64,000 nt of DNA from Mammaliicoccus sp. Dog046 (lineage in GTDB: Bacteria > Bacillota > Bacilli > Staphylococcales > Staphylococcaceae): the NCBI RefSeq assembly GCF_034039665.1, contig NZ_CP120131.1, positions 1,536,446 through 1,600,445 of the forward strand. Direction: 5' to 3'. Below the pieces are notes generated by a model. The model had not been told where the DNA came from and made no database searches. It saw nothing but the letters and a program-made list of their open reading frames with translations. The position numbers were made by a program, and so were the translations under genes. How positions within the stretch are numbered: the stretch's first letter is position 1; each line of letters starts with the position of its first letter. Positions 1 to 8,801 of the stretch are shown here, one piece after another.

Positions 1-117
1 TCCATAATATATTTATTTAATCATACCATTTATATAATCGATTATACAAGCACATACAACATACTTATAGATTATTTAATAAAGGAAACAATTTTTCTAA
101 ACAATCAATCAAACTAA

Positions 118-1335
118 TTATTTTTCTGTTAATATAAACTCAGAATAAGGTGCTTCTAATAATTTTTTCGTAGCATATTTTATATCTTCGAGTTTAATTT
201 GATTCACTTCATTTTCAAAGTCATTATTCGTTACTAATTCATGATGAAACATCATTGAACGCGCATTTCTAGTCATTTTATTTTGATTAGATTCAGATGC
301 CATTAAGAAACTTGTAATGATATGACTTTTTGCATCATCTAATTCTTCTTGTGTAATACCTTCTTCAAGTAAAGATTTTAATACTTCCGTAATCAGTTCA
401 CTCGAAGCTGCAACATTTTCTTTATCAGTCGCCACATAAATCGTCAGTAAACCGTTATTATGGAAACTTTGAAAATCAGAATACACATTATAACAAAGGC
501 CATGTTCTTCTCTCAAAACTTGGAATAGTTTTGAACTCATCGTTTCTCCTAATATTGTATTTAATATATTCGTTGCGTAATATAAATCGGATTGATAACT
601 CGGTGCAGCATAACTTCGCATAAAGTGTGTTTGTTCTAATTCATTTTTATAATACGTTTTTTTCTTTTCAATAAAAGTCATCGTTTCATTATTTTTCTCA
701 ATGCCTTCTTCAGTTGCGTGTGATAATTGTTCAACGATTTGATCTTTAAGTTCTTGAGTGATTGCCCCTGCAACAGAAACGATTAATCGATTACTATTAT
801 AATATTTATTGTGAAAATCAACGAGTGTCGCTTTATCAATACTATTCACACTTTCAGGTGATCCTAAAATCATTCTACCTAAAGGTTGATTCTCGTATAT
901 TTCACTTTCTAATTGATCCAATAACCATTCTTCTGGTGTGTCTTCAATCATTTTTATTTCTTCAAGTATGACTTTCTTCTCACGTTCAATTTCTTCCTCT
1001 AAAAATAATGGACGCTGAAGCATATCAAATAGTAAGTCTGTTGCGATTCGGTCAAAACGTTTTAATGTTTTACAAAAGTAACATGTGTACATTTTAGTCG
1101 TGTAAGCATTGTTATAACCACCTATTTTATCAAATTCTATTGATAATTGTTGTCTTGTATAATTCTCGCTACCTTTAAACAACATATGCTCCATGAAATG
1201 AGCGATACCTTCTGGGTAATCACCTTCATCAGCTGTACCAGTATTTACATAAGCTCCAATACTGATTGTTTCACTGCTAGGTACATCTTCAAACAATACT
1301 GTCGTACCATTTTCTAATTTTAATATTTCAGTCAT
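118..1335 (-). CDS. M16-family zinc metallopeptidase (MlpA/YmxG-like)
   Basis: 405-residue insulinase-type (M16) peptidase. The inverted zinc-binding motif HFMEH is at about residues 46-50. A downstream helix with EEIEREKKVILEEIKM supplies the third metal ligand expected in the family. The second half matches the catalytically inactive M16 C-terminal domain. The start is taken at MTEILKLENG because a GAGGTGA ribosome binding site lies just upstream; a frame 12 codons longer would begin inside the pnp terminator hairpin. The gene lies immediately downstream of pnp, the position of mlpA (ymxG) in Bacillus subtilis, where the product is a processing-protease-like protein. Substrate unknown. Confidence is high for family and moderate for orthology. 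Confidence 0.88.
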   Translation of the reverse strand: MTEILKLENGTTVLFEDVPSSETISIGAYVNTGTADEGDYPEGIAHFMEHMLFKGSENYTRQQLSIEFDKIGGYNNAYTTKMYTCYFCKTLKRFDRIATDLLFDMLQRPLFLEEEIEREKKVILEEIKMIEDTPEEWLLDQLESEIYENQPLGRMILGSPESVNSIDKATLVDFHNKYYNSNRLIVSVAGAITQELKDQIVEQLSHATEEGIEKNNETMTFIEKKKTYYKNELEQTHFMRSYAAPSYQSDLYYATNILNTILGETMSSKLFQVLREEHGLCYNVYSDFQSFHNNGLLTIYVATDKENVAASSELITEVLKSLLEEGITQEELDDAKSHIITSFLMASESNQNKMTRNARSMMFHHELVTNNDFENEVNQIKLEDIKYATKKLLEAPYSEFILTEK

Positions 1336-1358
1336 TCTTATCACCTCATAATAAAAAT

Positions 1359-1409
1359 GGGCGTGAGACAATGGTCTAAATTGGTAATTTAGATTGTCAT
1401 CTCACTCCC
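1359..1409 (-). terminator. Hairpin terminator after pnp
   Basis: A long imperfect inverted repeat (GGGAGTGAGA pairing with TCTCACGCCC, with an inner AATTTAGA arm) is followed on the minus strand by TTTTTATTATG. It lies 24 bp past the pnp stop codon. Its T-run reaches the ribosome binding site of the peptidase gene, so it probably attenuates rather than isolates that gene. Confidence 0.75.
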
Positions 1410-1432
1410 ACTCATATCACTTATTCAATTTA

Positions 1433-3547
1433 TTATTTTTGTTCGTTTTCGTCATTCAATAATACTTTACGAGATGCATTTACGCGTCCTTGACGATCAA
1501 TTTCAGTTACTTTAACTAAGAATTGGTCACCCATTTTAGCTACATCTTCAACTTTGTTCACACGTTCATTTGAGAATTGAGAAATATGAACTAGCGCATC
1601 TTTACCAGGGAATATTTCAACAAATGCACCAAATTTTTCGATACGTTTAACTGTAGCCATGTAAATAGCGCCTACTTCAGCTTCACGAACGATATTTTCA
1701 ATAATTTGACGTGCACGGTCAATCATCTCTTGATCTTTAGAACCGATGAATACAGTACCATCTTGTTCGATGTCTAATTTAACACCTGTTTCATCGATGA
1801 TTTCGTTAATTTTCTTACCACCAGGTCCAATAACATCTCTAATTTTATCAGGCTTAATATGCATGATTTCAATTTTAGGTGCGTATTGACTTAGTTCTTC
1901 TCTAGGTTCTCTTAATGTTTCTAACATATGATTTAAGATATGTAATCGACCTAAACGTGCTTGTTCAAGTGCTTCTTTTAAGATTTGTTCACTTAAACCG
2001 TCGATTTTAATATCCATTTGAATCGCTGTAATACCTTTTTCAGTACCAGCTACTTTAAAATCCATATCGCCTAAAGCATCTTCCATACCTTGAATGTCTG
2101 ATAAAATTGTATAATTATCATCTTTAGTAATTAAGCCCATTGCAATACCAGCAACCGGTGCTTTAATCGGTACACCTGCATCCATTAATGCTAATGTAGA
2201 TCCACAAATTGAAGCTTGTGAAGATGATCCATTAGATTCAAGTACTTCTGATACAACTCTAATTGTATAAGGGAATTCTTTTTCATCTGGAATCACTTGT
2301 AATAATGCACGTTCACCTAACGCACCATGTCCAATTTCACGACGTCCTGGTGCTCTTACTGGACCAGTTTCACCAACTGAGAAGTTAGGGAAATTATAAT
2401 GATGCATATATCTTTTCTGTTCTTCAGTACCTAACCCATCAATAATTTGATGTTCACCTAGCGCACCTAATGTTGCAACTGAAAATGCTTGTGTTTGTCC
2501 ACGAGTAAACAAACCAGAACCATGGGCTCTTGGTAATAATCCAACTTCTGAAGCTAAAGGTCTAATTTCTTCTGGTCTACGGCCATCAGGTCGAACTTTG
2601 TCTTCAGTAATAAGACGACGTACTTCATCTTTAACCATCGTATCTAATATTTTGCTTACTTGTTTTAATACTTCTTCATTTTCAGGATCGTCTTCATTTA
2701 CAAATTGTAAAAGAACTTCTTCCTTAACTGCAGTTATATTAATATCACGTTGTTGTTTTTCTTCAGTTCTAATAGCCGCATTAAGATCTAATGCTTCAGC
2801 TTTCGTGCGAACAGAAGCTTCAAGTGATGGTTCAACATCTACTGGTACAAATTCAGCTTTAACTGGTTGAATTTCAGCAATTACTGCTTCTTGGAATTCA
2901 ACTAATCTTTGAATTTCTTTATGACCAAATAAAATCGCATTTAACATTGTTTCTTCAGTTACTTCTTTAGCACCTGCTTCAACCATATTAATCGCATCTT
3001 TATGTCCTGCAACTTGTAAATCTAATTGAGAGACTTCTTTTTGTTCTACGTCAGGATTAATGACATATTCTCCATCAACTAATCCTACATTCACGCCTGC
3101 AATAGGTCTTTCAAAAGGAATATCAGATACTGATAATGCCATTGAAGAACCAATCATAGCTGCCATTTCTGGTGAACAGTTTGGATCGACACTCATCACG
3201 ATTGAGATAACTTGAACATCATTTCTATACCCTTTAGGAAATAATGGTCTAATTGGTCTATCAATTAAACGACTTGTTAAAGTTGCATCTTCGCCAGGAC
3301 GACCTTCACGTTTGTTAAATCCACCAGGTATTTTACCTGCTGCATACATTTTTTCTTCATAGTTTACCATTAATGGGAAGAAATCCACATTTCTTGGTTC
3401 TTTAGATGCTGTTGCCGTTGATAACACAACAGTTTCCCCATATCTTACCAATACTGCACCATTTGCTTGTTTAGCTAATTGGCCTGTTTCTATTATTAAT
3501 GGACTGCCCGCCCATTCTGTCTTAAAGACTTTTTTCTCTTGAGACAT
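1433..3547 (-). CDS. pnp: Polyribonucleotide nucleotidyltransferase (PNPase)
   Basis: 704 residues, full length. Phosphorolytic 3'-5' exoribonuclease that degrades RNA to nucleoside diphosphates and joins mRNA-decay complexes. Domain order: first RNase PH core (about 1-230), helical linker, second RNase PH core (about 315-540), KH domain with the [10 protein letters not shown] loop (about residue 560), and C-terminal S1 domain (about 620-690, [20 protein letters not shown]). Start ATG is preceded by GAGAGGAG. Downstream of rpsO as in most Firmicutes. The next gene is an M16 peptidase rather than rnjB as in S. aureus. Confidence 0.97.
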   Translation of the reverse strand: MSQEKKVFKTEWAGSPLIIETGQLAKQANGAVLVRYGETVVLSTATASKEPRNVDFFPLMVNYEEKMYAAGKIPGGFNKREGRPGEDATLTSRLIDRPIRPLFPKGYRNDVQVISIVMSVDPNCSPEMAAMIGSSMALSVSDIPFERPIAGVNVGLVDGEYVINPDVEQKEVSQLDLQVAGHKDAINMVEAGAKEVTEETMLNAILFGHKEIQRLVEFQEAVIAEIQPVKAEFVPVDVEPSLEASVRTKAEALDLNAAIRTEEKQQRDINITAVKEEVLLQFVNEDDPENEEVLKQVSKILDTMVKDEVRRLITEDKVRPDGRRPEEIRPLASEVGLLPRAHGSGLFTRGQTQAFSVATLGALGEHQIIDGLGTEEQKRYMHHYNFPNFSVGETGPVRAPGRREIGHGALGERALLQVIPDEKEFPYTIRVVSEVLESNGSSSQASICGSTLALMDAGVPIKAPVAGIAMGLITKDDNYTILSDIQGMEDALGDMDFKVAGTEKGITAIQMDIKIDGLSEQILKEALEQARLGRLHILNHMLETLREPREELSQYAPKIEIMHIKPDKIRDVIGPGGKKINEIIDETGVKLDIEQDGTVFIGSKDQEMIDRARQIIENIVREAEVGAIYMATVKRIEKFGAFVEIFPGKDALVHISQFSNERVNKVEDVAKMGDQFLVKVTEIDRQGRVNASRKVLLNDENEQK

Positions 3548-3679
3548 TTATGAATCTCCTCTCATACAATTAATCTATTATATCATACCACAATACCACT
3601 CTTTGATACCACAACGTATCAAAACGAATTATAAATAACAAACGTTTACATAGTATTTATTTTCATTTTCTTTATGAAT

Positions 3680-3716
3680 AAAAAAATCGAAAGAAATCTC
3701 GATGATTTCTTTCGAT
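3680..3716 (-). terminator. Rho-independent terminator after rpsO
   Basis: A perfect 13-bp stem ATCGAAAGAAATC/GATTTCTTTCGAT with a 5-nt loop is followed on the minus strand by a run of seven T residues. It lies directly after the rpsO stop codon and separates rpsO from pnp. Confidence 0.9.
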
Positions 3717-3727
3717 AAATATAGTGA

Positions 3728-3997
3728 TTAGCGACGTAAACCAAGTGATTTGATTAATTCACGGTAACGTTGAACATCATTGTCACGTAAGTAAGTTAAT
3801 AAGTGCTTACGACGACCAACCATTTTTAATAATCCACGACGTGAATGATGGTCTTTTTTATGAGTACGTAAATGTTCGTTTAAAGCAGTGATTTCTGCTG
3901 TTAAAACTGCGATTTGTACTTCTGGAGAACCAGTATCAGTTTCGTGTACGCGGTATTGTTCGATAAGTTCGTTTTTTCTTTCTTGTGAAATTGCCAT
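3728..3997 (-). CDS. rpsO: 30S ribosomal protein S15
   Basis: 89 residues, the usual S15 length. It binds the 16S rRNA central domain early in 30S assembly. The S15 signature around [18 protein letters not shown] is intact. The start is placed at [12 protein letters not shown], just downstream of TAGGAGGG; a reading frame 23 codons longer runs into the leader and is not credible. It has its own promoter inside the end of ribF and a terminator behind it, so it can be expressed independently of truB-ribF. Confidence 0.96.
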   Translation of the reverse strand: MAISQERKNELIEQYRVHETDTGSPEVQIAVLTAEITALNEHLRTHKKDHHSRRGLLKMVGRRKHLLTYLRDNDVQRYRELIKSLGLRR

Positions 3998-4049
3998 AGT
4001 CAATTTCCCTCCTAATATTATATTCACCATAAACCTGAGCAATTCGTCG

Positions 4050-4079
4050 GAGTGTCGATTAGCCAAGGATTAGGCACTC
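4050..4079 (-). promoter_or_regulatory. Structured rpsO leader, possible S15 autoregulatory site
   Basis: In the roughly 80-nt untranslated leader between the rpsO promoter and its ribosome binding site, GAGTG and CACTC close a loop that contains the direct repeat CTAATC twice. S15 commonly represses its own mRNA through leader structures that differ between bacteria. That known behaviour plus the hairpin is the only support here. Confidence 0.35.
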
Positions 4080-4084
4080 AAACT

Positions 4085-4113
4085 AGTATACATAAATTGT
4101 TTTTAATTTTCAA
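4085..4113 (-). promoter_or_regulatory. Sigma-A promoter for rpsO
   Basis: On the minus strand TTGAAA (4108-4113) and TATACT (4085-4090) are separated by exactly 17 bp. The -35 box overlaps the 3' end of ribF. This gives rpsO a dedicated start. Confidence 0.75.
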
Positions 4114-5056
4114 GTGATAATAAAGATTTAGCTTCTTCTTTATCTTTCCTAATTTGTGCTACAAGAGCATCGATGCCATCAAACTTTTGTTCTGGTCGAA
4201 TAAAGTGATGCCAGAATACTTCCACTCGTTCACCATAAATACTTTCTTCAAAATCGAAAATATTTACTTCAATGCTAATTTGAGAAACAGATGGATCATG
4301 AAATGTTGGTTTTACACCTACATTACAAACACCATTATACATTTGGTCTCGTGATTTTATCAGTAAAGTTACTGCGTAAACCCCTTTTTGAGGTAGGACA
4401 TAATCATCACTCGGCTCTACGTTAGCAGTAGGGAAACCGATTGTTCGGCCTCTCTTCTCTCCTTGCACAACCATGCCTTTAATCACATAAGGTCGACCTA
4501 ACGATAAATTACTAGATTCAATTTCTCCATTTTCTAATGAAGCTCTAATATTTGTTGTAGATATTTTTTCTGAGCCTTCAAGTGTTTTTTTAGAAACAAC
4601 ATGGACACTAAATGGATAATCATTTTCTTGTAGTGAAGACATATTACCTTTGCCATATTTTCCAAAGCTAAAGTCGTAACCTGCAATAACTGCTTTGACG
4701 TGATTACGTACAAAATATTGGTCTATAAAATCATCTGCAGATACGTCAGCAAATGTTGAAGAAAAGTTCACAACAAAACAATAATCTACACCAAGTTGTC
4801 TAATTGCCTCAACTTTATCTGTTATTGGCGTTAAGTAAGTTGTGCGTTTCTTCTCTGGGTTTAGTACAACTGAAGGATGTGGATCAAAAGTCATTACAGC
4901 TTTTTTTAAATGTTTATCCTTTGCCACTTTCAACATTTTCTGAAGTACTTCTTGATGGCCTAAATGTATACCATCAAAAAAACCGATAGCTAAAGCAATA
5001 TTTTCATTTACAAATTGTGATGATTTTATTGGGTGTGTAATTTCTATAACTTCCAT
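4103..5056 (-). CDS. ribF: Bifunctional riboflavin kinase / FMN adenylyltransferase
   Basis: 317 residues. Converts riboflavin to FMN and then FAD. The N-terminal nucleotidyltransferase domain carries GFFDGIHLGHQEVL (about residues 27-40). The C-terminal flavokinase domain carries GRPYVIKGMVVQGEKRGR and GFPTANVEP (about 187-216). Start is the ATG of MEVIEITHP, 7 nt after AAAGGAG; an in-frame TTG one codon earlier is less likely. 12 bp downstream of truB, the usual truB-ribF pair. Confidence 0.96.
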   Translation of the reverse strand: MEVIEITHPIKSSQFVNENIALAIGFFDGIHLGHQEVLQKMLKVAKDKHLKKAVMTFDPHPSVVLNPEKKRTTYLTPITDKVEAIRQLGVDYCFVVNFSSTFADVSADDFIDQYFVRNHVKAVIAGYDFSFGKYGKGNMSSLQENDYPFSVHVVSKKTLEGSEKISTTNIRASLENGEIESSNLSLGRPYVIKGMVVQGEKRGRTIGFPTANVEPSDDYVLPQKGVYAVTLLIKSRDQMYNGVCNVGVKPTFHDPSVSQISIEVNIFDFEESIYGERVEVFWHHFIRPEQKFDGIDALVAQIRKDKEEAKSLLSLEN

Positions 5057-5068
5057 CAAAATACTCCT

Positions 5069-5977
5069 TTAAAGAAAGACTTTTTTCGGTTTGTATAACG
5101 ATTGATTTTTATCGTATGTATCCATAATTGCAATTGCTTTATCATTATACCAAACAACAAATTGTTCACTTTGTTTAGCATCTAATAATTGTTTATCAAT
5201 CTTCTGTCCATTTTGGATGCGTTTAACAAGTTGTTCATCATTGATGACCACTTTTTCCAAACCATTCAATCCATATTCTAATGGAAGAAGCACGTCTTGT
5301 AACTTATCTTGCTCAACTATTTGAACTAATTCATCTAGTTTAACTGCTTCGTTAAGTGAAAAACCACCACTTTTCAAACGAACAAGATGCGACATGTGCG
5401 CTGGATAACCTAGCAATTCACCAATTTGCGTAGCTAGTGTTCTGATATACGTTCCTTTACCACATTCCACTTCAATTTCAAATTTACAAGTTTGATTTTC
5501 AAATGTTAAATCTGATATTAAATTAATTTCTGAAATGTGTACTTTGCGAACAGGTCTTTCAACTTCAATATTTTGACGTGCATATTCATAAAGTTTTTTA
5601 CCATTGACTTTTACAGCAGAATACATCGGCGGTATTTGTTCAATTTCGCCTGTTAATTGTTTAAGAACTTGTTCTATGTCAGATACTGTCCATACTGCAT
5701 CACTCACTGGACGTTCTTCTACGATATCACCCGTTTGATCTTCAGTCGTTGTACTCATTCCAATCGTCACTTCCGCGCGATATTGCTTTCCACTTTCCAT
5801 TACATAATCACTTACACGCGTCGCTTTACCGATACAAATAGGTAATACACCACTTACTTCCGGATCTAACGTCCCAGTGTGTCCTACTTTTTTAGTCTTT
5901 AAAATTTTACGAAGTTTAAAGACAACATCATGACTCGTCATGCCTATTTCTTTATGAATTGCTAATATGCCATCCAA
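5069..5977 (-). CDS. truB: tRNA pseudouridine-55 synthase
   Basis: About 302 residues. Isomerises U55 in the T-loop of tRNAs. The catalytic motif [15 protein letters not shown] contains the nucleophilic Asp (about residue 40); [12 protein letters not shown] and [11 protein letters not shown] are further TruB signatures. No good ATG exists near the expected N-terminus. The most plausible start is a TTG (giving [10 protein letters not shown], read as Met) 8 nt after GGGGG, which aligns with the S. aureus N-terminus as I recall it; a TTG five codons earlier is the alternative. rbfA, usually directly upstream, is 6.1 kb away here. Confidence 0.93.
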   Translation of the reverse strand: MDGILAIHKEIGMTSHDVVFKLRKILKTKKVGHTGTLDPEVSGVLPICIGKATRVSDYVMESGKQYRAEVTIGMSTTTEDQTGDIVEERPVSDAVWTVSDIEQVLKQLTGEIEQIPPMYSAVKVNGKKLYEYARQNIEVERPVRKVHISEINLISDLTFENQTCKFEIEVECGKGTYIRTLATQIGELLGYPAHMSHLVRLKSGGFSLNEAVKLDELVQIVEQDKLQDVLLPLEYGLNGLEKVVINDEQLVKRIQNGQKIDKQLLDAKQSEQFVVWYNDKAIAIMDTYDKNQSLYKPKKVFL

Positions 5978-6058
5978 ATTTATAACCCCCAAAAGCTTTA
6001 TATTCCTACTTAGTTTACATGAAATTGAATATAAAAAGAAGAAATATAGTGAAATCTA

Positions 6059-6751
6059 TTAATCATCATCACCGTCGTCATCATCAAAATCATCATCGTC
6101 ATTGTCGTATATGTGTTCTTGTTGCGGTGGATTGATAGGTGTTTCTTCTTGAGTTGGTTGATTAGGAACTACAGGTGTATCATTATCTTGTGCTTCTGTT
6201 TGTTCAATATTAAACCAAGATACTGCATTTACCTTTCCGTTTATTGCATTCACTGTTACAACTGCACCTTCATTATGCCCGACATGATGTGTAACTGAAT
6301 ATGTCACAGGTGTCGCATGTTCATTCTTTTTTATGCTTACAAATGTTCCTCCAACTTCTTGCATGACTATTTGTTTCGCTTTTTTTTCAGTGATACCTGT
6401 TTTCTTTTGTTTATTCTGTTCTTTAGGCTTATTTTTTTCCTTGGCTTTCGTGGTTTTCGTGACTTTCTTTTTTTCAGTTATTTTTGCATCAACATTTTTA
6501 ATCGTTCCCTTTAATCGATCAATTTCTACACTGTATAGTTTATTTTTGTCTTTAATTTCTACATCATATATTCGATGATCTTTTCTATTATCTAATTTAA
6601 TAATGTGACCTGTATATCTTTCAGTCACTAATTCCCTCGCTTCTTTTTCGGTCATTAATTTTTCAGTAGATTTTAAATAAATAACCGCCATTAATACAAC
6701 AAATAGTGCACACATCAATAACAATAGCAAAGGTTTAATTGCTTTATTCAT
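6059..6751 (-). CDS. Membrane-anchored PepSY-domain protein (YkoI-like)
   Basis: 230 residues. One N-terminal transmembrane helix (about 7-27) is followed by two PepSY-like repeats: about 33-90 (LMTEKEARELVTERYTGHII) and about 118-185 (GITEKKAKQIVMQEVGGTFV). A Lys/Thr-rich linker separates them, and a Pro/Gln-rich stretch leads to an extremely acidic tail of Asp residues. PepSY domains are thought to act as extracytoplasmic modulators of proteases or sensors. The gene starts 4 bp after the histidine kinase stop, the arrangement of ykoG-ykoH-ykoI in B. subtilis. It probably modulates that kinase (inference); the acidic tail could bind cations. No specific function can be assigned. Confidence 0.8.
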   Translation of the reverse strand: MNKAIKPLLLLLMCALFVVLMAVIYLKSTEKLMTEKEARELVTERYTGHIIKLDNRKDHRIYDVEIKDKNKLYSVEIDRLKGTIKNVDAKITEKKKVTKTTKAKEKNKPKEQNKQKKTGITEKKAKQIVMQEVGGTFVSIKKNEHATPVTYSVTHHVGHNEGAVVTVNAINGKVNAVSWFNIEQTEAQDNDTPVVPNQPTQEETPINPPQQEHIYDNDDDDFDDDDGDDD

Positions 6752-6755
6752 CGTT

Positions 6756-8108
6756 TCACACCTTTTTTACTTTTAATATAAATGCTGTACCTTCCCCGAC
6801 TTTACTGTTTACTTCAATTTCGATTTGATTTTTCAAAGCAAGTTCTTTCGCAATAGAAAGACCAAGACCAGAACCGCCAGATTTGCGAGATCTCGCTTTA
6901 TCTACACGATAAAATCTAGTAAAGATTTTATCGACATCCTCTGCTGGTATCCCAGCTCCATAGTCCTTGATTGTAATTTCAATCAATTGTCCTAAATCTT
7001 TAATGTTAATATCAATATCTGATTGGCTATACTTTTGGGCATTATCAATGAAAATCGTTAATAATTGTTGAAAGCTTTCTTTATTTATTTTTGCGATTTG
7101 TGGTTGTTCAGTGGCATTAATATGAATGTTTCTATCATAAACGCGTGCTAGTCTTCTCGATAATCGCGAAACTTGTTCTACAACATCTAATTCGTCAAAA
7201 TCAACATCATGAAATGACCGTTCGATTTTAGCTAAATCTAACATTTGTTCTGTTAAATATTTTAAACGTTTCGATTCCTCGTTAATCGTTTCAATACCTT
7301 CATCAAGTACATCAGGTCGTGATTTTCCAAATCGTTTTAACATTTCACTATAAGAAGTCATTACAGTAATTGGCGTTTTTAATTCATGAGATGCATTTAA
7401 TATAAACGCTTCTTGTTGTTCGTCGTGACGCTTCAAATTCACCATCATTTCATTAAATGTATGGGATAATTCTTTCAATTCTTTTGTATCATTATCATTA
7501 ATATCTATTTGATTATAATGTTTGGTTTCACGCGTTTGATTCATTTGATCAATTAATTCATTAATTGGTTTGAGTATAATTTGCGTAATAATACGGTTTA
7601 ATAAAAAAATCACAATCAATATAATGAATGTCGATACTATAAGAATCCATCTTAATATAGAAAAAGTTTCATACTTAAAATTGATATTCTCAAAAATTTG
7701 TAAGTTACTTACTTCTCCACTTTCTAAAATAATCGGTAATGAGACCATCGCAAAGTGTTGGCCATTTTTTTGAACGACTTTTTTGTATTGTTCATTTTTA
7801 TATTTTTCAGCTAAATTTTTATATTTGACGTCTGTTGATATTTGAACAATATTTTTATTGTCTTGATTCACAACAGTAATGTATCCATCAGACAATAGAT
7901 GAGATTGTAAAATCATTTCTGAATTCACATTTGAATTCGTCGTATCTTGTAACTCTTTCATTATATTTATGCCACGACTCTCTAATTGTGTCACTTCAGA
8001 TTCGAGTGATATTTTTTGATAAACAAAATAAACAAATAAATTAATACAAATAACAACAATAACAATCATCACAGTAGTATACAGTTGAATTTTCGTCCCT
8101 AGCTTCAT
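6756..8108 (-). CDS. Sensor histidine kinase (YkoH-like)
   Basis: 450 residues. Transmembrane helices at about 10-30 and 150-172 flank an extracytoplasmic sensor domain of about 120 residues. Then come a HAMP linker, a HisKA domain with the phospho-acceptor motif ASHELKTPI (about residue 240), and a HATPase domain with N box (FIDNAQKYS), G1 (DYGAGI), F box (FTRFYRVD) and G2 (GGSGLGLSIAK). All catalytic elements are intact. It follows the response regulator by 4 bp and is followed by the PepSY gene. The set resembles B. subtilis YkoGH more than S. aureus ArlRS. The stimulus is unknown; linkage to a transporter and glycerate kinase suggests a carboxylate signal, which is inference. Confidence 0.93.
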   Translation of the reverse strand: MKLGTKIQLYTTVMIVIVVICINLFVYFVYQKISLESEVTQLESRGINIMKELQDTTNSNVNSEMILQSHLLSDGYITVVNQDNKNIVQISTDVKYKNLAEKYKNEQYKKVVQKNGQHFAMVSLPIILESGEVSNLQIFENINFKYETFSILRWILIVSTFIILIVIFLLNRIITQIILKPINELIDQMNQTRETKHYNQIDINDNDTKELKELSHTFNEMMVNLKRHDEQQEAFILNASHELKTPITVMTSYSEMLKRFGKSRPDVLDEGIETINEESKRLKYLTEQMLDLAKIERSFHDVDFDELDVVEQVSRLSRRLARVYDRNIHINATEQPQIAKINKESFQQLLTIFIDNAQKYSQSDIDINIKDLGQLIEITIKDYGAGIPAEDVDKIFTRFYRVDKARSRKSGGSGLGLSIAKELALKNQIEIEVNSKVGEGTAFILKVKKV

Positions 8109-8112
8109 TTGC

Positions 8113-8790
8113 TCAATCCTTTATCATATATCCAATACCTCTTACACTCGATATTAAAGATATATCCGTTTGATCTAGCTTTTTCCTTAAATACCGTACA
8201 TAAACATCAATCACATTTGTATCTCCATAATAATCATATCCCCATACCGCTTCTATAATCTGTTCTCTCGTTAATGCTTGGTTTTTATGTTTGAGTAAAT
8301 ATATCAACAAATCATATTCTTTTTGCGTCAAATTGACGATTTCATCATTCGAATAAACTTCTCTACTTAAAGGGTGAATGACTAAATGTTTAAAGTGTAT
8401 CGTTTCTTCTTTACCTTTCACCATTTCCCCGCTTTGTTTTAAATGCACCCTAATTCTGGCGAGTAGTTCTTCAATTTCGAACGGTTTAGTCATATAATCA
8501 TTTGCACCTGAGTCTAATCCACTGACTTTATCCATTACAGCATCCCTAGCAGTTAACATAATAATTTTAATGTTATCATTTTCTTCCCGAATTCTGCGAA
8601 GTACTTCCAACCCATTTAACTCCGGTATCATGACATCCAATAATATTAAATCAAAGCTTTCTTCTTCAAACTTTTCTAAAGCTTGTCGTCCCGAATGTGC
8701 GATGCTAATTTTATAGTTCGCATACTCTAACTCCAACTGAATAACTCTCGCAATTTTCACATCATCTTCAACAACTAAAATCTTCTCCAT
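8113..8790 (-). CDS. OmpR-family response regulator (YkoG-like)
   Basis: 225 residues. The receiver domain has the acidic pair in VVEDD (residues 6-10), the phospho-accepting Asp in LILLDVMIPE (about residue 53) and the switch Thr/Lys in MLTARDA and TKPFEIEELLAR. The C-terminal winged helix (about 130-224) ends in the typical DVYVRYLRKKLD...SVRGIGYM. Partner of the downstream kinase. It starts 11 bp after the SLC13 transporter stop, so it is probably cotranscribed with the transporter and kinase genes upstream. Closest by eye to YkoG (ARVIQLELEYANY region). Target genes are not visible in the sequence. Confidence 0.95.
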   Translation of the reverse strand: MEKILVVEDDVKIARVIQLELEYANYKISIAHSGRQALEKFEEESFDLILLDVMIPELNGLEVLRRIREENDNIKIIMLTARDAVMDKVSGLDSGANDYMTKPFEIEELLARIRVHLKQSGEMVKGKEETIHFKHLVIHPLSREVYSNDEIVNLTQKEYDLLIYLLKHKNQALTREQIIEAVWGYDYYGDTNVIDVYVRYLRKKLDQTDISLISSVRGIGYMIKD

Positions 8791-8801
8791 GCTTCTACTC
8801 C

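Noticed and set aside
2598-2870. Plus-strand reading frames inside core genes (here within pnp; similar ones in tsf, codY, sucD, ffh and others)
   Set aside because: They lie opposite well-identified genes, have no ribosome binding sites and encode no recognisable domains.
3600-3660. cre-like TGTAAACGTTTGTT upstream of pnp
   Set aside because: The right half departs from the consensus at several positions, the centre is simply palindromic, and no promoter overlaps it convincingly.
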